This document shows positions 17,941 to 26,543 of a stretch of DNA of 64,000 bases, piece after piece. Under the pieces are notes generated by a model that was given only the letters and a program-made list of their open reading frames with translations, searched no databases and was not told the DNA's origin. The DNA lies in the NCBI GenBank assembly GCA_963742865.1, contig CAVUNW010000007.1:1-64000 (forward strand). The letters are read 5' to 3'. A program made the translations under genes and the position numbers. Source of the DNA: Bog-532 sp963742865 (lineage in GTDB: Bacteria; Actinomycetota; Actinomycetes; Streptosporangiales; Streptosporangiaceae). Position 1 is the first letter of the stretch. Every line of letters begins with the position of its first letter.

Positions 17941-19611
17941 TTACGGATCGAGCTCGGACACCCGGGTGAACTCTCCCGCGTAGGCCGGCTGGTCCTTGGT
18001 CACCGTGATCTGCACCTGGGTCGTGCTCACCGGCGCCGCGAACGGGATCCAGCGGTAGACCTGGCTGTTGCCGGTGACCACCGCCTGCTGCACCCAGGCC
18101 GAACCGTTCCAAGTGGACACGGTGAAGTCCGTGGGCACGCCGTCGGCGGACGACCCGAACGCGATCCCGCTGAGCGTCACCGCCGCCGGGGACGTCACCG
18201 TGAGCAGGGCCGGGTACGTGGCGGGGTTCGCGTCATTCCAGAACGTGGCCAGGTCGCCGTCGATGGTGTTTCCGGGCACGTACGTGCGCACCTGCCCGTT
18301 CACCGTGTTCGGCGCGTGGTAACTGGACGCGGTGGCCGTCGTCCCGCTCGGCCAGTGGCCGTACGGCAGCACAGTGACCTGGGCGTGCGCGGTCAGGCCG
18401 CCCGCGCTCGCCGTGACGGTCAGCGGCACCGGTCCGCCGGAAACCCCGGACGGCGGCGTGACGTGGACGGTGACGACCTGGGACGCCGGGCCGTCGGACC
18501 CATTGACCGCGAACGATGCCGGGCTGGCCGTCCAGCCAGCCGGAACGGAGACGGTGACCTGGCCGTTCAGCGCGGCCGGGGCGCGGCCGGTGAGGGTGAC
18601 CGTGATGGGCGACGACGTGCCCCCAACGGCGGGGACCGGGCCCTGCTGCGGGGTCACGGTCAGGCTCCGCGCGACCGGCCCGGCGGGATGGGTCACGATG
18701 TCGTAGCTGCCGCCCGGCAGGCCGGACAGGACGATGTACTCGCCGTCCGCGCGGACCCCGGCGGCCGTGGCGCGCTGGCCGTCCCACACCGGATGCCCAT
18801 TGACCTGAATACTTACCGGCCGGCCGAACGTCGGTACGGCAATGTCACCGGACGTTCCCGCGGGGGCGCTGACGTGCATGGCGAACTCGCCGTCGCTGGA
18901 GCGGTGTCCCCAGTCCACGGTGAGCGGCCCATGCGGGGTCGGTGCCTGCCCCTCGGCCCAGGACAGCGTGCCGGGGTGCGGCTCCACCAGCCACGTCCGG
19001 TAGCCGGGGCTCACCGGGCTGACCCCGAGCACGTCCTGGGACAGGGCCGTGGTCGAGCCGGTCGACCAGCCGTGGGCCCAGCTCGTGCCGCCGCCGTTGA
19101 CCGTGCCATCCGGCTGGAACCTCTCCCAGTCGGTGCTGCCGGGGTCGTTGGCCGCCATGTATCCCCACTCGTCGCTGAGCAGGGTCATCGCGTCGGTGGT
19201 GTCATTGCCGGTGAAGTCGGCCCAGAGCTGACTGGAGCCCATGAACGGGCTGATGTCCTGGTTGTAGCCGGACGGCACTGGCGTGGACACCCGCTCGGCT
19301 CCGAACGGGGTGGCCAGGGCGGAGCGGACGGTGGCCAGGATGGTGGGCACGTCGCGGGAACTAGCCACGCCGAACAGCACGGGCAGCACGTTCGCGTCCT
19401 GCGAGACGAACCCGCGGCTGCTGGTGCTGGCGTCGTAGGCACCCAGCGCCGGGTCCCACAGGTTGGCGTTGATCGCGGTCCGCAGCGCAGCGGCGCTCGT
19501 GCGGTACCCGGCGGCCGCTGAGGACTGCCCGGCCGCGCTGGCCAGCATCGCCCCATCGGTCAGAGCCTGGTAGTACAACGCGTTGACGTCGGTCTCGGGC
19601 ACGGGCTTCGG
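17941..19611 (-). pseudogene. Truncated alpha-L-rhamnosidase (GH78) with NEW3 and F5/8C domains
   Basis: The readable frame (553 residues from 19602) starts in the middle of a GH78 six-hairpin catalytic domain (NALYYQALTDGAMLASAAGQ, NLWDPALGAYDAST, GWSTGSTTALSQDVLGVSP). It continues through the domain's beta-sandwich end, an NPCBM-associated NEW3-like domain (about residues 315-400) and a C-terminal discoidin/CBM32-like domain. The N-terminal half, including the acid residues and any signal peptide, is missing; a stop lies just upstream in frame. The intact protein would release L-rhamnose from plant or microbial glycans outside the cell. Its stop and that of the sigma gene share a palindrome, TAACGAGCTCGTTA. 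Confidence 0.75.
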
Positions 19612-19616
19612 CTAGT

Positions 19617-19845
19617 TGCCCGTGGCTTAATCAGGAGCTCTCGGTCCAGCAGCGGGTGAACATGCTGCTGCCCCGGATGACGCTGGCGGACAAGGTGTCG
19701 ATGGCCACCGGGCAGCCGGGCACCAGTCCGGCCGGGGCCATCGGCGGCACCCCGCCCATCCCGGCGCTCTGCATTCCGGCGCTGAGCGAGGAGGACGGGC
19801 CTATCGGGGTCGGCGACCGTCTCAACGCGCTGCACATCTTCGCGA
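19617..19845 (+). pseudogene. N-terminal fragment of a GH3 beta-glucosidase
   Basis: About 70 codons match the start of the GH3 catalytic barrel: LNQELSVQQRVNMLLPRMTL, KVSMATGQPG, PALCIPALSEEDGPIGVGDR. The fragment has neither a signal peptide upstream nor the catalytic Asp further on. It ends where the opposing EAL gene begins to be coding. It starts within about 10 bases of the point where the rhamnosidase is cut, so a single rearrangement probably removed parts of both genes. Confidence 0.65.
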
Positions 19846-21420
19846 TGGGAATCGGGGGGTGAGCTCCTCCCGGAGCACGGCGGTGAGCTGATCCCCCGGC
19901 AGGGCCGGGGCGAAATACCAGCCCTGGGCGCTGTCGCAGCCGAGCGCGGCCAGGCGGTCGGCCTGTGCACTGGTCTCGACGCCTTCCACGGTCAGGTTCA
20001 GGCCCAGGGTGTGGGCCAGCCCGGCCAGGGCCGAGATGATCGGTTCGTCGGCGGGGCCGTCCGGCCGTACCTCCCGGATGAAGGAGGCGGACAGCTTCAG
20101 CGCGTCGACCGGCAGGCGGCGCAGGTAGGCCAGGTTCGAATAGCCCGAGCCGAAGTCGTCGGCCGCGATCCGAACCCCCATCGCGGACAGCTTCTGCAGG
20201 GTCTCCAGCGGGCGGCTGTCCGCCTCGACCAGCGCGCTCTCGGTCAGTTCCAGCTGCAGCAGTTCCGGCGGCAGCCCGGTTTCGGCCAGGATCCGGGCCA
20301 CGTCACCGACGAGACCCGGGTCCTGCGCCTGCTGCGGGGAGAGGTTGACGCTGATGAACGGGGCCCGGCCGGGGCAGACCTGCTGCCACTTCGCCGCCTG
20401 CCGGCACGCGGCCTCCATGACCCACCGGCCGAGCGGCGCGATCAGCCCGCTCTCCTCGGCCAGGGCGATGAACGCCTCGGGCGCGAGCAGGCCCATCGCC
20501 GGGTGGTTCCATCGCAGCAGCGCCTCGGCGCCGCGCAACTCACCGCCGGGCAGCCCGACGATCGGCTGGTACAGCACGCTGAACTGGCCCGCTTCCAGGG
20601 CGGAGCGCATCGAGGCGGTCAGCCTCATCCGGGTGTTGTCGTCCGCCGACCGGACCGGATCGTAGACCGCCCAGTGACCGGGGCCACCGGCGCGGGCCCA
20701 GAGCAGGGCCCGTTCGGCGTCCTTGAGTACCTCCGCCGCGCCGGTCGCGGCCGCGGGCCGCTCGACGATCCCGATGCTGGCGGTGATGCCCAGGCGGTGG
20801 CCGGCGACGGTGAACGGCTGCTCGATCCGGCTCAGCACCTCGCGGGCCAGCGCGACCATGACGTCGGCGCCGCCGGGATCCTGCACGAGCAGCGCGAACG
20901 TGTCCCCGCCGATCCGGGCGACAGTAGCGGTCAGCCCCGCGACCCGGTATCCCAGCCGCCTCGCGACGGCGATGAGAAGCCCGTCCCCGATGTCGTGGCC
21001 CAGGGTGTCATTGATCGGCTTGAACCCGTCGAGGTCGACGTAGCAGAGGCCGACCCGCCCGGCCGGGGTCGTCGCGGCGCTGGCCAGCCGGTCGAGGAAC
21101 AGCGCACGGTTAGCCAGCCCGGTCAGCGGATCGTGCCGGGAGTGGTAGGCGACCAGGGCGCCGACGTACCCGGTGGCGAAGGCTTCGGTGACGGCTTCGG
21201 CGACCGCGCTCGCCGGGGTACCGCCAGGGGCGACGTGGCGGCCGATCACGGTGAGGCTGCGGCCCAGCGTGTCCGCGCCGATCAGGCCGGCGGCCACCAG
21301 ACCGGCGCCGATCTGCTCGGCCTGCTGCGGCTGGAACGGAACCTCGCGCGCGATCGCCAGCAGGCTCTCGGCCAGCGGGTGCAGAACCTCGGCCAGCCCG
21401 GCTGGGCTGGTGCCGCCCAC
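19822..21420 (-). CDS. EAL phosphodiesterase with degenerate GGDEF domain
   Basis: 532 residues in the continuous frame. An N-terminal helical region of about 95 residues resembles the four-helix segment found before GGDEF in actinomycete cyclases. The GGDEF domain (about 96-260) carries RIGGDTFALL, where Thr replaces the usual metal-binding Glu, so cyclase activity is doubtful. The EAL domain (about 275-515) keeps EALLRW, NLSPQQ, ELTES, DDFGSGYSNL and EGVET, as expected for an active c-di-GMP phosphodiesterase. No membrane helix is evident. The GTG at 21420 has no ribosome site. The protein probably starts at ATG 21587, which has AGGAG seven bases upstream, but the repeats in between break the frame. 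Confidence 0.85.
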   Translation of the reverse strand: MGGTSPAGLAEVLHPLAESLLAIAREVPFQPQQAEQIGAGLVAAGLIGADTLGRSLTVIGRHVAPGGTPASAVAEAVTEAFATGYVGALVAYHSRHDPLTGLANRALFLDRLASAATTPAGRVGLCYVDLDGFKPINDTLGHDIGDGLLIAVARRLGYRVAGLTATVARIGGDTFALLVQDPGGADVMVALAREVLSRIEQPFTVAGHRLGITASIGIVERPAAATGAAEVLKDAERALLWARAGGPGHWAVYDPVRSADDNTRMRLTASMRSALEAGQFSVLYQPIVGLPGGELRGAEALLRWNHPAMGLLAPEAFIALAEESGLIAPLGRWVMEAACRQAAKWQQVCPGRAPFISVNLSPQQAQDPGLVGDVARILAETGLPPELLQLELTESALVEADSRPLETLQKLSAMGVRIAADDFGSGYSNLAYLRRLPVDALKLSASFIREVRPDGPADEPIISALAGLAHTLGLNLTVEGVETSAQADRLAALGCDSAQGWYFAPALPGDQLTAVLREELTPRFPSRRCAAR

Positions 21421-21487
21421 GCCGGTGGTGACCAGGGCCGAGACCCACTCGGCGGTGAACGCGTCGCACGACCCCAGCCCGGGCTGG

Positions 21488-21591
21488 CTCTGCTGGTTAA
21501 GTCCGCTGGTTAAGCTCCGGCTGGTTCAGCTCCGGCTGGTTCATGTCGGCTCGTTCATGATGGCTCGTTCATGTCCGGCTGGTTCATGTCC
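21488..21591 (-). repeat. Degenerate 15-base tandem repeats at the start of the EAL gene
   Basis: Read on the minus strand, seven units of about 13-16 bases resemble ATGAACCAGCCGGAC. In an undisturbed frame they would code the pentapeptide (Met/Leu)-Asn-(Gln/Glu)-Pro-(Asp/Glu). Four units begin with ATG, and units two and three are followed by TGA overlapping the next ATG (ATGA). Unit lengths are not all multiples of three, so several indels have occurred. Confidence 0.75.
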
Positions 21592-21926
21592 GCTCCTGCC
21601 GCACCAGGTCGCGCGTACCCCCGGCACCCTCGGCCAGATCACGTCCGGGATACCCATTCGGGTGGATCGCATGCGGCTTATCACTATTTGCGATCTCACT
21701 AATACTTGCAGTACCGAAAGGAGAACCGAAGCATATTCGATTGATCGGACATCCATGTCGGACTTCTCCCCTTTACGCTAGGCCGTTCCGGGTATTTTCG
21801 GGCCGCATCCGTAAACCCGATGCGGGGAAGTCCCGGATAGGCTCCCTGGGTCGCGGCCGGTAGCCGCCCGGCCCGCCCGCTCGGGCGCCCATCCGCGCCG
21901 CCCGGCCGCCGCTCCCGGGAGAGTGA
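21592..21926. other. Divergent intergenic region
   Basis: About 335 bases between the EAL gene start and the SpoU methyltransferase. An A/T-rich core at about 21690-21750 probably carries divergent promoters. A GC-rich leader precedes the methyltransferase. I see no gene or RNA. Confidence 0.4.
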
Positions 21927-22757
21927 GTGAACCCCAGAAACATCCGGATCACCACCCGGAACGCACGTTTCCAGGAGTGGCAGGCGCTGCTGGCCAACCG
22001 GCGGAAACGGCAGCGGTCTGGCGAGTTCATCGTGCACGGCGTCCGCCCGGTCACGCTCGCGGCCCGGCACGGCTGGCCCATCCGGGCGCTGATCTACGAC
22101 GACGGCCGCCCGCTGTCGGCGTGGGCGGAATCGATCCTGGCGGGCAACCAGCGGGCCCAGCAGGTGGCCATGGCCGGGGACCTGCTCCGCGAACTGGGCG
22201 AGAAGGCCGACGAGGCGCCCGAACTGATCGCCGTGGTGGCCATGCCCCCGGACGACTACGCGCGGATCCCGGTGCGCCCCGACTTCCTGGGCGTGGCCCT
22301 GGACCGGCCGTCCAGCCCAGGCAACATCGGCACCGTGGTCCGGTCGGCGGACGCCTTCGGGGCGTCCGGGGTCGTCGTTACCGGGCACAGCGCCGACCCG
22401 TACGACCCCAAGGCGGTCCGGGCCAGCACCGGATCGCTGTTCGCGGTGCCCGTCGTGCGCGACGGCTCCCCGGCCAGGGCGCTGGCCTGGGCCCGCGCCC
22501 AGCAGCGGGCGGGCGTGCCGGTGATGATCCTCGGCACCGACGAGAAGGGCGACGTGGACGTGGCGGACCACGACCTGACCGGGCCCACGCTGATCGTGGT
22601 GGGGAACGAGGCCAGCGGGCTCAGCGAGGCCTGGCGGGCCGCCTGCGACCGGATCGCCCGGATCCCGATCACCGGCTCGGCCAGCTCGCTGAACGCGGCC
22701 AGCGCCGCGACCGTGCTGCTGTATGAGGCAGCGCGGCAGCGGGCAGGCCGGGTGTAA
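21927..22757 (+). CDS. SpoU/TrmH-family RNA 2'-O-methyltransferase
   Basis: 276 residues, start ATG 21927 shortly after GGGAGAGTGAGTG. The N-terminal substrate-binding domain (about 1-105, FIVHGVRPVTLAARHGWPI) is followed by the SPOUT knot domain with its three motifs: NIGTVVRSADAFGASG, VGNEASGLS and the closing SSLNAASAATVLLYEA. The enzyme transfers a methyl group from S-adenosylmethionine to a ribose 2'-OH in rRNA or tRNA; the exact site cannot be told. It stands alone between divergent and convergent neighbours. Confidence 0.88.
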   Translation: MNPRNIRITTRNARFQEWQALLANRRKRQRSGEFIVHGVRPVTLAARHGWPIRALIYDDGRPLSAWAESILAGNQRAQQVAMAGDLLRELGEKADEAPELIAVVAMPPDDYARIPVRPDFLGVALDRPSSPGNIGTVVRSADAFGASGVVVTGHSADPYDPKAVRASTGSLFAVPVVRDGSPARALAWARAQQRAGVPVMILGTDEKGDVDVADHDLTGPTLIVVGNEASGLSEAWRAACDRIARIPITGSASSLNAASAATVLLYEAARQRAGRV

Positions 22758-22825
22758 ATCCGCAGCCGGGCCGCGAAGGCCGGGTCTAGCCGCGGGACTG
22801 GGACCTGGCCACGCGGACCGGGGAC

Positions 22826-23152
22826 CTAGCTGTCCACCGCCATCTCGCCGAGCTCGGACCAGTCGTTCTGCTCGACCGTCACGTTGACGATCTTGGGGGT
22901 CGCGGCCAGGTGCGGTGGCAGCGTCTTCTGCGCCTCCTTGAAGTGCGCCGACGACACGTGCGCGACCCCGGCGTCCTGGTCCCGGAACGCCTCGACCAGG
23001 ACGTATTCGGCCGGGTTCTCCAGGCTCCTGGACCAGTCGAACCACATACAGCCAGGTTCGCTCCGCGTCGCGGCGGTGAAATCACGGGAGATCTCCGGCC
23101 AGCGGTCGGCGTCCTCGGGTCGCACCAGGAACTTGGCGGTGATGAAGATCAT
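22826..23152 (-). CDS. Antibiotic biosynthesis monooxygenase (ABM) domain protein
   Basis: 108 residues from ATG 23152, which has GGAGG five bases upstream. The ferredoxin-like ABM fold is recognisable from MIFITAKFLVRPEDADRW, SRDFTAATRSEPGC and the ENPAEYVLVEAFRDQDAG / HVSSAHFKEA blocks. Such small dimeric proteins act as cofactor-free quinone-forming monooxygenases or in quinone detoxification (YgiN-like). It is single, divergent from the dehydrogenase at 23327. No pathway can be assigned. Confidence 0.85.
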   Translation of the reverse strand: MIFITAKFLVRPEDADRWPEISRDFTAATRSEPGCMWFDWSRSLENPAEYVLVEAFRDQDAGVAHVSSAHFKEAQKTLPPHLAATPKIVNVTVEQNDWSELGEMAVDS

Positions 23153-23326
23153 TGGGCCTCCTTGTCCAGGGCCGGCAGGCATGGGCTGGCAGATCCAGGC
23201 TGGCGCCACCATGATCGCGCAGCGTGGTGGCAGATGTTAAGGGAGCAGCCGGGGAAGGCACATATTGAGACGGCGCGCTGTTGACGCGGACGAAGAGAAA
23301 CAGGCACAACCAACGGAAGGGACCTG

Positions 23327-24157
23327 ATGGGTCTGAAGACCTGGTTTATCACCGGTACCTCGCGAGGCTTCGGACGGGAATGGGCCATCGCGGCGCTGGA
23401 CCGCGGGGACAAGGTCGCGGCCACCGCCCGGGACACCTCCAGCCTGGGCGACCTGGTGGCCAAGTACGGCGACGCGATCCTGCCGATCCAGCTGGACGTG
23501 ACCGACCGCGATGCCGATTTCGCGGCCGTCCGCCAGGCCTACGAGCACTTCGGCCGGCTCGACATCGTGATCAACAACGCGGGTTACGGGCACTTCGGCC
23601 TGGTGGAGGAACTGAGCGAGCAGGACATCCGGGCACAGCTGGAGACCAACCTGTTCGGCGCGCTGTGGGTGACCCAGGCCGCGCTGCCGCATCTGCGCGA
23701 ACAGGGCAGCGGGCACATCATCCAGGTGTCGTCGATCGGCGGGATCTCCGCGTTCCCGATGGTCGGCGCCTATCACGCCTCCAAGTGGGGCCTGGAAGGA
23801 CTGAGCCAGGCGCTCGCGCAGGAGGTCGCGCCGTTCGGGATCCACGTCACGCTGATCGAGCCGGGCGGCTACGACACGGACTGGGCCGGCTCGTCGGCGA
23901 AGCATTCGGCCGAGCTGCCCGCTTATACGGGGGTGCGGGAGCAGGCCATGAAGGCGCGCGCCCAGCGCGTATCGGCGCCCGGCGACCCGGCCGCGACGCG
24001 CGAGGCGATCCTGAAGATCGTTGATGCCGGACGGCCGCCGCTGCGGGTGTTCCTGGGCGAGGCGCCGCTCGGCATCGCCACGGCGGACTACGAGTCCCGC
24101 CTGGCCACCTGGCGCGAGTGGCAGCCGGTCTCCGCCGCCGCCCAGGGGAACGGGTAA
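23327..24157 (+). CDS. Short-chain dehydrogenase/reductase
   Basis: 276 residues with the classical SDR motifs: cofactor loop TGTSRGFG at residues 10-17, NNAGYG at about 88, and the catalytic Tyr/Lys in YHASKWGLEG at about 155. The Arg after the loop favours NADP(H). Length and order fit the classical family that reduces or oxidises small carbonyl compounds in the cytoplasm. AAGGGA lies upstream of ATG 23327. The next gene, a P450, follows after about 115 bases on the same strand and the two could act in one pathway. Confidence 0.87.
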   Translation: MGLKTWFITGTSRGFGREWAIAALDRGDKVAATARDTSSLGDLVAKYGDAILPIQLDVTDRDADFAAVRQAYEHFGRLDIVINNAGYGHFGLVEELSEQDIRAQLETNLFGALWVTQAALPHLREQGSGHIIQVSSIGGISAFPMVGAYHASKWGLEGLSQALAQEVAPFGIHVTLIEPGGYDTDWAGSSAKHSAELPAYTGVREQAMKARAQRVSAPGDPAATREAILKIVDAGRPPLRVFLGEAPLGIATADYESRLATWREWQPVSAAAQGNG

Positions 24158-24274
24158 CCGCACGGCGCAACCGGTCACGGCCTGGACGAGGGATCTCTCC
24201 ACCTCGTCCAGGCCGATCCATTTCTCGATGCGGGCCTGTCCCGGCACCGGTCCGCGGCGTATGGTCGGCATGTC

Positions 24275-25477
24275 ATGACCACGGTGACCGACCTCGACCT
24301 CCCGGTCTTCGACTACACCGCGCCCGACTTCGCCGCGGACCGTTACCACGGCCAGCTGGCCGAGGCGCGCGCCCAGGGCTGGCTGGCGCGGTCGCCGCTG
24401 GCGTTCATCGTGCTGGAGCGGGAGCCGGGCGAATTCTTCCTGCGGTCGCGCGCGACCGCGTTCCCGGGGCGGCAGATCGCCGACTTCTTCGGGGTCACGT
24501 CCGGCCCGCTGCGCGACCACATCGACACGAACATCCTGAACCTGAGCGGCGAACAGCACCGCCGCCTGCGCGCCCTGGTCGGCCCGGCGTTCACGCCCCG
24601 CGCCGCGGACCGGTGGCGGCCAGTGATGCGCGGCTTCCTGCAGCAACTGTGGGACGGCAGCACGCCCGGGTCGTGGGAGTTCGTCGCCTCGGTGGCCAAG
24701 CCTTACCCGGCGCTGACCATCGCGGCCGTGCTCGGGGCCCCGGCCGCGGACGCGACGCGGCTGCAGGAGTGGTCGAACCTGGTGCAGCGCCAGTTCGACA
24801 TCCGGGCGCTGCAGACCGAACGGCCGCAGATCGAGCGGGCGGTCACCGCGGTCAGTGAGTACGTGGCCGCGCTGCTGGAGCAGCGGCGGGCGCAGCCGGG
24901 GGACGACCTGATCAGCGCGCTGCTGGCGGCCGAGGACGACGGCGAGCGGCTAACTCACGCGGAGTGCGTGAACCTGGTCGTGAACGTGCTCGCGGGGGGC
25001 ATCGACACCACCCAGAGCCAGCTCGCGCACGCGCTGCGGCTCTTCGCCGCGCATCCCCGGCAGTGGGAGCGGCTGGGTGCCGAACCCGGCCTGGTTCCCC
25101 GGGCCGTGCAAGAAGTCCTGCGGTTCGAGCCGATCACTCCGTTCACCGCGCGGATCTGCCTGGAGGAGGTCGAGCACCGCGGCGTCACGTTCCCGGCCGG
25201 CACGATCGTGGCGGTCTGCGCGGAACGCGGTAACCGGGAGGACGGCGACGGTGAGCGGTTCGACATCACCGCGGACCGGGACGGCCGGCTGCTGACCTTC
25301 GGCGCGGGAGCGCACTTCTGCCTCGGCGCCAACCTGGCCCGCGGCGAACTGGAGGAAGCCCTGACGTTCCTGGCCCCGCGGATGCCCGGGCTGGCCCTGG
25401 ACGGCACGGCACGACTCGGCGGCGTGGAGGGCATCTACGGGATCGAGACGCTCCCGCTGCGCTGGGACACGGTGTAG
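24275..25477 (+). CDS. Cytochrome P450
   Basis: 400 residues, typical of soluble bacterial P450s. The I-helix reads LAGGIDTTQSQ (oxygen-binding Asp-Thr), the K-helix ExxR is EVLRF, and the haem loop is FGAGAHFCLGANLARGE with the axial Cys. The start ATG 24275 lies just upstream of a Val/Asp-rich N-terminus. Electrons would come from a ferredoxin encoded elsewhere, as no ferredoxin or reductase gene is nearby. The substrate is unknown. Confidence 0.9.
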   Translation: MTTVTDLDLPVFDYTAPDFAADRYHGQLAEARAQGWLARSPLAFIVLEREPGEFFLRSRATAFPGRQIADFFGVTSGPLRDHIDTNILNLSGEQHRRLRALVGPAFTPRAADRWRPVMRGFLQQLWDGSTPGSWEFVASVAKPYPALTIAAVLGAPAADATRLQEWSNLVQRQFDIRALQTERPQIERAVTAVSEYVAALLEQRRAQPGDDLISALLAAEDDGERLTHAECVNLVVNVLAGGIDTTQSQLAHALRLFAAHPRQWERLGAEPGLVPRAVQEVLRFEPITPFTARICLEEVEHRGVTFPAGTIVAVCAERGNREDGDGERFDITADRDGRLLTFGAGAHFCLGANLARGELEEALTFLAPRMPGLALDGTARLGGVEGIYGIETLPLRWDTV

Positions 25478-25564
25478 CCCAGGATCGCGGGGGCGAGGCC
25501 GCGGGGCCGGATTGCCGGGGGCCGCGGACGGCGGGATAACGACGCGGGTCATGCTTGAACCGGG

Positions 25565-26317
25565 ATGACCATCACACACGCGCTCGTGCTGCTGGCCACG
25601 GGCATGGCCGCCGGGATCATGAGCACGGTGATGAGCCTGGCGTCCCTGGTGTCGTACCCGGTCCTGCTCGCGCTGGGGCTACCGCCGCTGGTGGCGAACG
25701 TGACCAACACGGTGTCGCTGACGCTGACGGGCGCGGGCTCGGCGGCCGGCTCGCGGCCGGAGCTTGACGGCCAGGGCAGCCGGATCCGCCGGCTCGGCGC
25801 GGTGACGGCGCTGGGCGGCGCGGCAGGCGCCGCGATCCTGCTGCTGGCTCCGGCGCAGACGTTCCAGCTGGTGGTGCCGTTCCTGATCGCGGGCGCGTCC
25901 GTGCTGCTGGCCATCCAGCCACGGGTCAAGAGGCTCTCGGCGCGGCCCGGAGGTGAGCGCAGCCGCGCGCTGAACGTGGCCCTGTTCGGGGCGGCCGTCT
26001 ACGTGGGGTACTTCGGCGCGGGCGGTGGCGTGCTGCTGCTTGCCGTGCTCGGCATCATGATCGACGAGACCCTGGCCCGGCTCAACGCGATCAAGAACGT
26101 GGTCAGCGGGCTCGCCAATTTCGTCGCGGCGGCGGCCTTTGCCCTCTTCGCGCCGGTGCGGTGGTCATTCGTGCTCCCGCTGGCGGCTGGTTTCCTGATT
26201 GGCGGGTGGACCGGACCGAAAATCGTCCGCCGGATGCCCGCGCCGGGACTTCGGGTGGTCGTGGCCCTGGCCGGGCTGGCCCTCGCGATCAAGCTCGCCC
26301 TCGACGCCTACCGGTAA
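25565..26317 (+). CDS. TauE/SafE-family membrane permease
   Basis: 250 residues, hydrophobic throughout, with about eight predicted helices in the usual two-fold repeat. Family-typical pieces are the start THALVLLATGMAAGIMSTVM and the second-half YVGYFGAGGGVLLLAVLGIM, plus LARLNAIKNVVSGLANFVAA. Members export sulfite, sulfoacetate or other organic anions across the plasma membrane. It is transcribed alone after the P450, and the substrate cannot be inferred. Confidence 0.87.
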   Translation: MTITHALVLLATGMAAGIMSTVMSLASLVSYPVLLALGLPPLVANVTNTVSLTLTGAGSAAGSRPELDGQGSRIRRLGAVTALGGAAGAAILLLAPAQTFQLVVPFLIAGASVLLAIQPRVKRLSARPGGERSRALNVALFGAAVYVGYFGAGGGVLLLAVLGIMIDETLARLNAIKNVVSGLANFVAAAAFALFAPVRWSFVLPLAAGFLIGGWTGPKIVRRMPAPGLRVVVALAGLALAIKLALDAYR

Positions 26318-26543
26318 GCCCGCGGGTAACGCGTCATTTGAGATAATCACGCCGGTCTTATCTAATTAAAATCACTCTCATCTGGGATTGCATAGGTCTA
26401 CCCTGTCTACATCGATATTACGGGGCATACCCGGACCGGGGCGATTAGGGGTAATCGGTGCCGGCCCACCGAGTACGAACAGTGCGAAGCAGGTGGGAAG
26501 CATGGGAACGCTATAGTATGTATCATTTGGAGTTTGTGGTGAT

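Noticed and set aside
17931..17944. TAACGAGCTCGTTA as a terminator
   Set aside because: It is a short perfect palindrome that includes both convergent stop codons, but it has no loop and the stem would be weak.
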